Below are positions 19,601 through 28,047 of a stretch of 64,000 nt of DNA, piece after piece. The position numbers and the translations under genes are program-made. Source of the DNA: Podarcis raffonei (taxonomy: Eukaryota; Chordata; Lepidosauria; Squamata; Lacertidae); the NCBI RefSeq assembly GCF_027172205.1, contig NC_070614.1:50408001-50472000 (forward strand), given 5' to 3'. Every line of letters starts with the position of its first letter. Position 1 is the first letter of the stretch. The notes beneath the pieces are model-generated. The model did no database searches. It was not told the origin of the DNA and saw only the letters and a list, made by a program, of their open reading frames with translations.

Positions 19601-22072
19601 AAAAGATTTAGAAATTTGGTCAAATTTGAAGCTTTCCTTGTTGGGTCGAATTGCAGCTATAAAGATGAATGTATTGCCTAGAATGCTGTTTTTGTTTCAA
19701 ACATTGCAAATTTTGGACAAGATGGACTGTTTCAAGAAGTGGCAGAAAGACATTTCTAAATTTGTCTGGCAGGGCAAGAAGCCTAGAATAAAATTCAAGA
19801 TATTAACTGATGTAAAGGAAAGAGGTGGATTTGCCCTGCCAGACTTCAAACTTTATTACGAATCAGCAGCATTCTGCTGGCTGAAAGACTGGCTGCTTCT
19901 TGAGAACACAGACATTTTGGATCTAGAAGGTTTTAACAATGTATTTGGGTGGCATGCATATTTGTGGTACGACAAGGTTAAAGCACACAAAGCTTTCAAA
20001 AACCATATTGTCAGGAGAGCATTGTTTAATGTCTGGATTAGATATAAGGATTTATTGGAAAATAAAACTCCAAGGTGGTTGTCACCAATGGAGGCTAAGG
20101 CTCAGAGAAAACTTAATATGGAGGCCAAATGGCCAAAATATTGGAAAATTTTGGAACAAGAAGGGGACAGACTGAAATTGCAGAGTTTTGAGAAATTGAA
20201 AGATAAAGTGCGAGATTGGCTTCACTATTACCAGATAAGGGAGGTTTACAATTTGGACAAGAAAGTTGGTTTCCAGGTGGAAAAATCTAAATTGGAGACA
20301 GAATTGTTAGAATCCAAAACTAAGACTTTGTCAAAAATGTATAACTTGCTGCTGAAATGGAATACGCAAGATGAGATGGTGAAATCTGCAATGATTAAAT
20401 GGGCACAAGACGTTGGACATAACATTATGTTTGCTGACTGGGAACAGTTGTGGACCACCGGGATTAAATTTACGGCATGTAATGCCTTAAGAGAGAACAT
20501 TATGAAAATGATATACAGGTGGTACATGACCCCAGTCAAGCTTGCAAAAATCTACCATTTGCCCGACAATAAATGTTGGAAATGTAAGGAAAATGAAGGT
20601 ACATTCTTTCACCTTTGGTGGACGTGTCCCAGGATTAAGGCTTTCTGGGAAATGATATATAATGAATTGAAAAAGGTATTTAAATATACCTTCTCGAAGA
20701 AACCAGAGGCCTTTCTCTTGGGCATGGCCGGCCAAGTGGTGCCAAAGAAGGACAGAACTTTTTTCATGTATGCTACAACAGCAGCAAGAATACTCATCGC
20801 AAAGTATTGGAAGACGCAAGATCTACCCACTCTGGAAGAATGGCAGATGAAACTGATTGACTGTATGGGATTGGCAGAAATGACGAGTAGAATCCGTGAC
20901 CAGGGAGAAGAGTCGGCAGAAGAAGACTGGAAAAAATTTAAGGACTATTTACAGAAATATTTTAAAATTAAGGAATGCTGAATGATGTTGGATTGAAATT
21001 GAGTGGTTTCTAGCTGTAATGATATAAAGGAACATGGATGGAAAAAAAGGGTTTGGATAGAAAATAAGGTGATATGATAAGCTGTAATGCTTTAAGTTAA
21101 GGATTTGCTGAACAAATAATCTGAAATGGAATACAAGAAGGGGAGGTATGAGGAGGTCAGAGAAATTTGTTATTGAAAAGTATGTTTTATGAACTATATG
21201 GTTTTTTTTTTAATTTCTTTGCTTGTTTTTTGTTTGTATAAAAATTGGAAACTTTAATAAATATCTTTTTAAAAAAAACAGAGAGGAGGAGGAGGGCTTG
21301 ACTGAATGCAGATCCTGTTGGTCCCTGAAAAACTGGGTCCTTGATACATTACAGATTTCGGAAGAGGAGCACTTGAGTTCCACAGATTCCCCACTTGTAT
21401 AGACATCCTTCTTTGGAGAAATAGAGAAAACTGGAGCACGAGGAAGGTCTGAAAGGGAAGTTGAAGGAGCAGCGAGAAAGGAAGAGAAGTTTTTGTGGCT
21501 AGCTTGTATTTTGTACATACAGTGGTACCTCAGGTTACATACGCTTCAGGTTACATACACTTCATGTAGAGTGCATTGCAGTAGTCCAAGTGGGAGATAA
21601 CCAGAGCATGCCCCACTCTGGCAAGACAGTCTGCAGGCAGGGAGGGTCTCATCCTGCATACCAGATGGAGCTGGTAGACAGCTGCCCTGGACACAGAATT
21701 GGCCTGTGCCTCCATGGACAGCGATGAGTCCATTCAGGACCAGGGAGTCCCCCACACCCTCCCTCCCCCTGTCCCCCAAAACAGTACTTCTGTCTTGTCA
21801 GGATTCAGCCTCAATCTGTTAGCCGCCATCCACCCAATCATGCAAAATCTGACACTCCTACATCCCATAGAACTTCTGTCTCCTATCACAAAAGTTGAAA
21901 GAAGAATGGAAATCCTCTTTACCTGCCTGGACTGATCTTCCGAGAAGGATCTGGAGACAGACTGGAAGTGAAGAGCAAAGGAGATGCAGTGTGAATGTGA
22001 GATAGATGGCAAATTTCCAATCTGAGTTGGGCAGAGAGGTCACCAACCTGTCACCAAAGCAGCAGACTTCAT
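10558..22072 (-). CDS. Gene A: five-Ig-domain receptor with YxxM-type tail, first Ig exon split by L1
   Basis: Exons in transcript order: 22048-22072 (leader 1, MKSAALVT), 21923-21961 (leader 2), split Ig exon 21279-21448 plus 17778-17918, Ig 16898-17188, Ig 15666-15962, Ig 14439-14765, Ig 13443-13769, membrane 12737-12844, tail 11944-12025 and 10558-10735. All junctions have AG/GT and all Ig exons are phase 1-1. Counting the split exon without the L1, the model is 655 residues; skipping that exon leaves an in-frame 557-residue, four-domain form. The membrane segment (WAIPLVILMVPLAFYCM then RRKR) is uncharged. The tail has no canonical ITIM. It has SEYVEM (YxxM, the type bound by PI3-kinase p85) and GLYNCI. 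Converges on gene D, from which the first two Ig exons are clearly inverted copies. Whether it still makes protein is unknown. Confidence 0.75.
10736..11373. other. Intron of gene A, no recognised feature
   Basis: Between the two tail exons. I see no gene and no clear repeat before the SINE at 11374. Confidence 0.35.
11374..11525 (+). mobile_element. tRNA-Ile-derived SINE
   Basis: Head gatagctcagttggctagag and ggtttgatccccg resemble tRNA A and B boxes. The body ends gggtcccttccaattctaca. It is a SINE, not a tRNA gene, because the acceptor stem and 3' end are absent. Confidence 0.8.
11944..12025 (-). CDS. Gene A exon: tail with YVEM
   Basis: Pyrimidine tract and acceptor ctctggaag, donor gtaatg, 82 nt, phase 1 to phase 2. 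Encodes NREEANSEYVEMFSATRK. YVEM fits the YxxM consensus for PI3-kinase p85 binding. Confidence 0.65.
12293..12715 (-). mobile_element. CR1/L2-clade LINE 3' end with TAG/TAA tail
   Basis: The minus strand encodes REAKLQETRQRAFSVVAPTL-W and SDVKEINYYLNFRRHLK. Its tail becomes the TAG and TAA microsatellite at 12293-12360. Confidence 0.85.
12737..12844 (-). CDS. Gene A exon: transmembrane segment
   Basis: Acceptor cttcctgcag, donor gtaggtg, 108 nt, phase 1-1. AHWAIPLVILMVPLAFYC then MRRKR. No charge within the span. Confidence 0.8.
12975..13440 (+). mobile_element. L1 3' end fragment
   Basis: Encodes a decayed ORF2 end (cagaaaagacattatatgta, caagactcaggaaccaagg) and then the 3' UTR. The UTR part from 13235 is duplicated at 14235-14436 together with the adjacent Ig exon. 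Confidence 0.7.
13443..13769 (-). CDS. Gene A exon: Ig domain 5 (V-type)
   Basis: Acceptor gtcttctccag, donor gtgagcc, 327 nt, phase 1-1. Cysteines in RLTCSAF and FACRYE. Nearly identical to 14439-14765 and to gene D 1474-1800. Confidence 0.85.
13903..14153 (-). mobile_element. CORE-type tRNA SINE
   Basis: The minus strand starts with tgtggtgtagtggttaagag, has a B box (ccgggttcgcgtc) and the CORE-like ctgctgggtgaccttgggcc, and ends in a TTC-rich run. Typical of squamate tRNA SINEs. Confidence 0.8.
14235..14436 (+). mobile_element. Duplicated L1 3'-UTR piece
   Basis: Copy of 13240-13440 carried along in the tandem Ig-exon duplication. Confidence 0.75.
14439..14765 (-). CDS. Gene A exon: Ig domain 4 (V-type)
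   Basis: Acceptor ctcctgtag, donor gtgagcc, 327 nt, phase 1-1. Sister of the exon at 13443-13769; its 5' flank matches the 5' flank of the gene D exon at 1474 more closely. Confidence 0.85.
15014..15360 (+). mobile_element. Sauria SINE
   Basis: tRNA-like head (gtgggttaaaccacagagcc, cagttcgaatcccc), body with aagcggcttagtcctgctgg and tail ccctttacctttaccta. Diagnostic of squamates. Confidence 0.9.
15478..15606 (-). mobile_element. tRNA-derived SINE fragment
   Basis: Inverted counterpart of the copy at 568-703, with the same flanking sequence (caaggttcccacttccgagg), so inherited by duplication. Confidence 0.65.
15666..15962 (-). CDS. Gene A exon: Ig domain 3 (FFSVSPKLDIY)
   Basis: Acceptor tgcttctcag, donor gtgagg, 297 nt, phase 1-1. 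Cysteines in VNLTCSAPE and EHLCTYQAAE. No counterpart in gene D within the window. Confidence 0.8.
15963..16600. other. Intron of gene A, no recognised feature
   Basis: Between Ig exons 3 and 2. No gene or recognisable complete repeat. Confidence 0.35.
16603..16860 (-). mobile_element. CR1/L2-clade LINE 3' end with TTG/TTA tail
   Basis: A (TTG)n(TTA)n microsatellite at 16603-16672 is followed by gactgggtttccccaaccac and LINE coding remnants. It corresponds to the gene D copy at 5780-5995. Confidence 0.8.
16898..17188 (-). CDS. Gene A exon: Ig domain 2 (P-type)
   Basis: Acceptor ccccaatgcag, donor gtgagtt, 291 nt, phase 1-1. Cysteines in IKLKCSHPE and FVCAYLE. Inverted paralog of gene D 5455-5751. 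Confidence 0.85.
17778..21448 (-). pseudogene. Gene A exon: Ig domain 1 (F-type), split by L1
   Basis: Two exon halves, 21279-21448 (acceptor cttccctttcag) and 17778-17918 (donor gtgagg), surround an L1. Counting the 17-bp duplication once, the halves sum to 294 nt, in frame and collinear with the intact gene D exon (303 nt). The break lies just before the NVT site, between the two cysteines. The L1 is antisense to the gene. Because the exon is phase 1-1, skipping it would keep the frame. Confidence 0.85.
17919..21278 (+). mobile_element. L1 retrotransposon, 5'-truncated, ORF2 open
   Basis: 3,360 bp with an open ORF2 frame to 20981 (about 1,019 codons). It begins at the end of the endonuclease domain (SDHNAVKLE). 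The reverse transcriptase follows, with NYRPTSLLNVDYKIFADILA, AGFLPGRHLSDN, KGTRQGCPISPLLF and the catalytic AFADDLV, then a C-terminal CWKCKENEGTFFHLWWTC Cys-rich segment. The 3' UTR ends in a short A run. Flanked by a perfect 17-bp duplication, cagagaggaggaggagg, at 17902-17918 and 21279-21295. The open frame and perfect duplication mark a young insertion; lack of a 5' end and ORF1 means it is not autonomous. Confidence 0.95.
21519..21567 (+). mobile_element. MITE family 1, left-end fragment
   Basis: acagtggtacctcaggttac then cgcttcaggttacatacact. Truncated, joined to a LINE fragment at 21568. Confidence 0.7.
21568..21850 (-). mobile_element. CR1/L2-clade LINE fragment
   Basis: The minus strand encodes MAANRLRLNPDKTEVLFWG, AVYQLHLVCRMRPSLPADCL and HALVISHLDYCNALY. 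Lies in the gene A intron between leader 2 and Ig 1. Confidence 0.8.
21923..21961 (-). CDS. Gene A exon: leader 2 (39 nt)
   Basis: Acceptor cacttccag, donor gtaaagag, phase 1-1. Encodes CLQILLGRSVQAG, hydrophobic core and cleavage region of a signal peptide. Matches 32746-32784 and 46137-46175 in genes B and C. Confidence 0.8.
22048..22072 (-). CDS. Gene A exon: leader 1 with start codon
   Basis: ATG at 22070-22072, donor gttggtg. Encodes MKSAALVT and leaves in phase 1. The same exon occurs in genes B and C with conserved 5' flank. Confidence 0.8.
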
Positions 22073-22453
22073 GCTCAGTCAGTATCCCTGGAAGAACAAC
22101 CACGGCTGGAGCCCCAAATCCACCTTCTCTCTGGTTTCTGTCCCAAGAGAGACAATGAACCGGCCTTGCCGAAGTCTGTCTTCTCAAAGCAAAGACTAAA
22201 GACAGGAAGCACAACGTCACACCCTCGACTCTGGAACACTGTATAGACACACACCCTGAGCTGTGTGCAGAACTCGGCCTATAGGCTTTAGCCATAACCA
22301 CAAGCTTTATCCAGCTCCATCTAGGAGCTGCTAACCACATCTGATCTTGCTGTGCCATCACCTGTTTTTCTCTGCGGTCAAACTTCTTGAAGCAACCCAA
22401 ATGGAACAATGTGCAGCCGGATGGGAGAAGGGAAGAACAGAAGGCAGCTCTAC

Positions 22454-22492
22454 CTGCATAGACGGATCGCCAAAGGAAGATCGGGAGATTGG
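22454..22492 (-). pseudogene. Relic of a second leader-2 exon
   Basis: The minus strand reads LPIFLWRSVYAG with a donor (gtagag), like the leader-2 exons, but the acceptor AG is altered. It lies upstream of gene A leader 1 and has no matching leader-1 exon nearby. Confidence 0.55.
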
Positions 22493-22522
22493 AAGGAAAG
22501 CTCCTGCTCTGGGAAGCTGGTA

Positions 22523-23394
22523 CAGTGGTGCCTCGCAAGACGAACGCCTCGCAAAACGAAAAACTCGCAAGACGAAAGAGTTTTCCGTTTTTGAGTCGTT
22601 CCTCAAGACGAATTTCCCTATGGGCTTGCTTCGCAAGAAGAAAGCCCATAGGGAAATCTCTGGGGACCTCTTTTAAATGCTGGCGGTGGGGAGCAAAGTC
22701 TTTCGCCCCCCTCCGGCCTTCAGAAGAGGTCCAGGAAGGCCGGCGGGGGCCGAAAGGCTTTGCTCCCCACCGCCAGCATTTTAAAAGCGGTCCGGGATAG
22801 CAGGGAAGCGCTTTCCCGCTATCCCGGACCGCTTTTAAAATGCTGGCCATCGGGAGCAAAGACTTTTGCCCACCGCCGGCCTTCAGAAGAGGTCCTGGAC
22901 CTCTTCTGATGGCCGGCAGGGGGCAAAAGTCTTTGCTCCCCCCCGCCTGCCTTCCCGGGACAGCGGAGACTTCCCGGGACAGCGAAGGCTTTGCTGCCGC
23001 CCGCCAGCATTTTAAAATCTCCCTGGGACAGCGGAGAAGTCTCCGCTGTCCTGGGGGCTTTTAAAATGCTGGCGGGCGGCAGCAAAGCCCTCCTGTCCCC
23101 GGAGCTTGCAGGGTGGGAGGTGGGGAGAAGGGCTTTTCTTCCCACCGCCAGCCTTCAGAACAGCCTTCTGAAGGCTGGCGGTGGGAAGAAAAACCCTTGT
23201 CCCCCCCCACCCCAGCCTTCAGAAGAGGTTGGGGGACAGACTGTCCCCGGACCTGGTCTGAAGGCGGTTTCCATAGGAACGCATTGATTGATTTTCAATG
23301 CATTCCTATGGGAAACCGTGCTTCGCAAGAGGAAAAACTCGCAAGAAGAAAAAACTTGCGGAACGAATTAATTTCGTCTTGTGAGGCACCACTG
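22523..23394. mobile_element. MITE family 2 (872 bp) with long palindromes
   Basis: Terminal inverted repeats cagtggtgcctcgcaagacg and its complement at 23375-23394, flanked by TA. The interior contains alternating inverted blocks. The clearest is a perfect 30-bp arm pair at 22772-22801 and 22818-22847 around a 16-nt loop. No transposase. Probably a Tc1/mariner-type non-autonomous element. Confidence 0.85.
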
Positions 23395-23558
23395 TATTAG
23401 CTGCTTCCAGCCTGCCAAACTCCTTCTGCCCCCTCCTCTTTCCCAAGTACAGTTTAAAGAAGTCACGTTAGAATTTAACTTGGAAATGTGAAAACACACG
23501 CATTGAAGAAGCAGATGTCAGTGCAACATGCTGAGAACCTCAGCCGAAACTGTATTTA

Positions 23559-23784
23559 CAGTGGTACCTCAGGTTAAGTACTTAATTCGTTCCGGAGGTC
23601 CGTTCTTAACCTGAAACTGTTCTTAACCTGAAGCACCACTTTAGCTAATGGGGCCTCCCACTGCTACCGTGCCGCCGGAGCACAATTTCTGTTCTCATCC
23701 TGAAGCAAAGTTCTTAACCTGAAGCACTATTTCTGGGTTAGCGGAGTCTGTAACCTGAAGCGTATGTAACCTGAGGTACCACTG
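23559..23784. mobile_element. MITE family 1, complete copy
   Basis: 226 bp, ends cagtggtacctcaggttaag and ctgaggtaccactg, flanked by TA on both sides. Reference copy for the six or more relatives in this window. Confidence 0.9.
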
Positions 23785-24091
23785 TATTTGCATTTAGATC
23801 CCACCCCTTTCTTCTGTTGGCAAACATATACTTCTTTGGTTAGTTAAGAAAATTTCTCTATTCCTGGACTGCAGTAAAAGCTTGACTGTAGTTTAAAGGA
23901 AATATCAAAACTATCAACAAAGAGTATGTAGCTAAGAACAATGTAAAACATGAATTGTAGCTCCCTGGCAGCCACACAGCCAGGCATTGACCAGATCCAA
24001 AGATGCATAGCTTCAGCAAGGTTATTTTTATTTGCCTTCAGGCCAAACCCTGGTGGGAACCAAGCTGCCAACAGAGTTGCAATGTAGGGCC

Positions 24092-24286
24092 CAGGGCTGG
24101 ATTTCGGTTTGATGAGGCCCTCAGCTACTGAAGGTAATGGGGCCCTTTATATGTCCAGCCGTCCTTTGTCAACAACAAATTGTCACTGTTTTTGTGTTGA
24201 ATATATGCTATATGGTAATTTATGAACCTAATAGGTATTAGCCGCTCTGAGCCTGGCTTCAGCTGGGGAGGGTGGGATATAAATAA

Positions 24287-24333
<47 letters not shown>

Positions 24334-24680
24334 TTGCACATAACAAAATATGCATTTTATCAAAGTAATTGTTGAACTGAAATACAATTAAGAAGTATAT
24401 TAACAATGAAATACAATTAAGAAGAAGTATATTAATAGTGAAATAATTATTAAGTTCTAACTTAAAACGATTTTTTATTCATAACAAAATTAATAACACA
24501 ATCACATTGGCATTTGGCAATAACAAAAGTTCATTTAGAAACACAATTTACAAAGACTCATAATCTGGTTTTTTATCTTATATTTTGGAAACGTACATCC
24601 AGTTTTTTTCCTTTAATTTTTTTGGGGGCCCCCAAGAAAGTGGGGCCCTAAACTATAGCTTGTACGTAAATCCGGCACTG
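24092..24680. mobile_element. hAT-type non-autonomous DNA transposon
   Basis: 589 bp. Ends cagggctggattt and aaatccggcactg are imperfect inverted repeats, and both flanks carry the 8-bp duplication gtagggcc (24084-24091 and 24681-24688), the hAT signature. A LINE tail with (TTA)n sits inside at about 24238-24328. Related partial copy at 44110-44308. Confidence 0.9.
24238..24328 (+). mobile_element. LINE 3' tail nested in hAT element
   Basis: ttagccgctctgagcctggc through ggtgggatataaat and (TTA)n. It is the same 3' tail as the LINE at 1-545. Confidence 0.75.
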
Positions 24681-24706
24681 GTAGGGCCCTACCCTGTCCA
24701 GAAACC

Positions 24707-25897
24707 TGTTGTGTATTGAGTCAAAGGATTTTATATCTGTATTATTATTGTCTGTATTTGCATTAGGGTAAAGTAACTGCCTTTTGGTTCCAGAGGGTAC
24801 AGCTACTATTGGTTCATTTAAGCTGCTGTATTTGGATCCTCTGTCTTATTGGTTTCCTCCAAAAGGCAGGACTGTGATTGCCTGATATTGTTCCCTCCAA
24901 AATGTATCCTTTCTAGCTAGTTCCCTGTCCCTATAAATGTAGCTCTCCCCTCCTCAGTTCTCAGTCTTGTTTGCTTTAATAAAGAAGTGTTACTACAGAA
25001 CTGTCTCCAGCATATTATGTCAAGAGAGCTGAAATCACAAACCCCACGTCACAACAACTGGCGACGAAGGTGGGATCCGGAATGCTGAGGAGCGGTTAAA
25101 CGCAGCCCTGCCTCAGAGTCCGGATTGTAGCTAAGAACAAGACTCACTGGCCAGCTGAGAAGACGACCCTGCCCACAGGACAATGGAGAGTCCAAGGGTA
25201 TTGGAGCCCTTCCAGCCATCAGAGCCCCACACGTGGGAAGACTACGTCGAACGCTTCAAGTTCTTTGCAGTGGCTCAAGGGATCACCAATGCCAGCAAAA
25301 GAAGGGCCACATTCCTGAGCTACTGTGGGCCTGAGACCTTCACGCTGGCCAAGGCATTGCTTGCTCCAGCGAAGCTAAGTGAGACACCTCTCAAAGATAT
25401 TCTTGCCTGCCTGACAAGCCATTTGGCGCCTACTGAGACCAAGATGGCCCGGCGGTTGGAGTTTCATAAGAGGCAGCAGCGTGCTGGGGAGTCTGTATCT
25501 GCATTCTTAGCTGAACTGCGGAAGCTCGCTCAGCACTGCGACTTCCAAGATCTGGAAGAGACTCTCCTGGATCGGTTTATCGGTGGTCTGAGCAGCAAGA
25601 AAGCCAGAAGACGCATCGTGGCTAAAGAAGAGGTTACCCTTGCTTCAGCCTTGAAGGAGGCCACCGCCACGGAGAATTATGAAAGAGAGGAGCTTGATGC
25701 CAGTCGCAAGGCCCCTAAGCCACAGATAGAAGTTGCGCATGCCATGGACGAGCTAGGGGCTACTCCGAGCCAAAGCCCAGTCCGTGGGGTCAAGTCAGTG
25801 CGTCAGGCCTGCACAGTGCACAAAGAGCACCGAGGCAGGTGCCCTGGTTGTGGCAGAAACCATGAGCGGAAGAGACAAACCCCACGTCACAACAACG
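24707..25897 (+). mobile_element. Ty3/gypsy-like LTR retrotransposon fossil
   Basis: A 5' LTR at 24707-25056 (TG to CA, with an aataaag polyadenylation signal) is followed by a tRNA primer-site-like tggcgacgaaggtggga and a gag-like region (25183 to about 25880). That region has the retrotransposon gag fold (MARRLEFHKRQQ, LRKLAQHCDF) and a C-terminal Cys motif. No pol is visible, and only the last bases of an LTR remain at 25879-25896. Broken, heavily internally reduced copy; moderately old. Confidence 0.85.
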
Positions 25898-26271
25898 TAC
25901 ACAGTTTCATTTGTTTAAGACTGAAACAAAAGAAGTTTTGCTTTACTTATTTATTTGAAAGATTCCTTTAATGACAAAGAAAACACCCAAACAGGTCATA
26001 TCGTAAATGCAAAGCAATTCTCCATGAAAACCAAGCAATCGTTTTCTGAGGACAGGTGACCCCACGCCCTGACCCCCCCCATGGCAGCCACCAGAATGGA
26101 GAAGGCCTTTCTCTGGAACACCCCCCCCCCCGATAGACAGGGCTGACATAGACTTTGGGCCCATCCTGGAAACTGTCCCCGCTGTATCTCAGAAACCGCC
26201 TTCCAGGTCATGCACAGAACGGAAGGGGACACCTGAAAGCCCCAACATTATCTATCGCTCCTCTTTCTCCT

Positions 26272-26390
26272 TCAACAGAAAGCAAGCGGGACCATCAGGA
26301 ACAGGAGCGTAGGAGCCAAGCGCAAATATCCCAGTGACAGGGATGGATTCGGTGTGGGTGGTGATGGTGCTGACGAATATGACCCTTGAC
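26272..26390 (-). CDS. Gene B exon: membrane span with Arg, then stop
   Basis: Acceptor ttcctttcag; (G)GT CAA start; stop TGA 26272-26274. The codon CGC (Arg) stands where gene C has GCA (Ala). The stop falls directly after LAFC, where gene A continues with MRRKR. No GT donor follows. Confidence 0.75.
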
Positions 26391-26586
26391 CTGAAAGGAA
26401 TAAAGAGGAATCAGTTATTTGTTCGATGCGTTTCGCTTGGGTCTTTCGTCCTGAAGGCGTGACGTCATTTGAAAAAGGTCCCAAGAATTCTGAATGTTGA
26501 TTTTTATCTCTTTAATGACGGCACAGTGGTACCTCTGGTTGCGAACGGGATCCGTTCCGGAAACCCATTCACAACATGAGCAGAAC

Positions 26587-26642
<56 letters not shown>

Positions 26643-28002
26643 TTATTATTATTTATACCTCGCCCATCTGGCTGGGTTTCCCCAGCCACTCTGGGTGGCT
26701 CCCAATCAGTTGTTAAAAACAATACAGTGGTACCTCGGGTTAAGTACTTAATTCGTTCCGGAGGTCCGTTCTTAACCTGAAACTGTTCTTAACCTGAAGC
26801 ACCACTTTAGCTAATGGGGCCTCCTGCTGCCGTCGGGCCGCCGGAGCACGATTTCTATTCTCATCCTGAAGCAAAGTTCTTAACCCGAGGTAATCTTTCT
26901 GGATTAGCGGAGTCTGTAACCTGAAGCGTCTGTAACCTGAAGCATATGTAACCTGAGGTACCACTAAAGGTAAAGGTAAAGGTACCCCTGCCCGTACGGG
27001 CCAGTCGTGTCCGAATCTGGGGTTCCGCGCCCATCTCGCTTAAGAGGCCGGGGGCCAGCGCTGTCTGGAGACACTTCCGGGTCACGTGGCCAGCGTGACG
27101 AAGCTGCTCTGGTGAGCCTGCACCAGTGCAGCACACGGAAACGCTGTTTACCTTCCCGCTATAAAGCGGTACCTATTTATCTACTTGCACTTTGACGTGC
27201 TTTCGAACTGCTAGGTGGGCAGGAGCTGGGACCGAACAACGGGAGCTCACCCCGCCGCGGATTCGAACCGCCGACCATGCAATCGGCAAGTCCTAGGCCC
27301 TGAGGTTTTACCCACAGCGCCACCCGCGTGCTGTACCACTGTACAGCATTAAATATTAAAGACTTCTCTAAACATAAGATAAAATGTGAGCAGACCTCTC
27401 CATCCCTCCCCCTCCATTTCCCCCAAGCATGAAGGCTGAGACGCAGCATATGAAATAAAGAAGATGACATTCATTGTGTCCCTCGCGGAAGACCAGACAT
27501 ATTGATAGCCTCATTTTCACACAACACATTAAAGTGGATTATGCTACTGCTAAAGATGGCTCTCACTTCCCCAAAATGACTCACCTGGGACATTCACCAC
27601 GACTTTCCCTGTCTTGCTCCATGGAGACATAACCCATCGGCCACCAATCGCTTCCTCATAACTGCAAGCAAATTCTCCACTGTGGTTGACCGTGGCTTGT
27701 AAGATGCTCACAGAGGCGTTTGGTGAGGTATTCGCAGGTTCTCTGGATCCTTCATGACTGGTGTCCATCTCAGCACCATCCTTGAAGAAATGGAATCTCT
27801 TCTCAGTCATGGTCCCATTGGCCAAGCAAGTGAGGCGCAGGGAACTCCCTTTGTTCACCACTCCAGATGGAGGAGCCACTTTGAGCACCGGAAAAGGAGG
27901 GGGATCTGCAGGAATCATCCGCAAAGGAGAAGTTATGAGCAGGTGAGCTAGACATGGCTTAGTAGTTAAGAGCTTGTGGTCCACTTGGCCTGTAAAGGAA
28001 GC

Positions 28003-28047
<45 letters not shown>

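Noticed and set aside
22358-23400. Several long open frames on both strands
   Set aside because: GC-rich palindromic MITE sequence stays open by composition; no protein motif.
24270-24406. Poly-Asn frame
   Set aside because: Translation of an (AAT)n microsatellite; similar runs at 26589, 28003 and 12293 were rejected for the same reason.
26272-26274. Reading the TGA in gene B as simple pseudogene damage
   Set aside because: The stop coincides with the end of the membrane span and an arginine has appeared in the span; together these fit an activating receptor better, though decay is not excluded.
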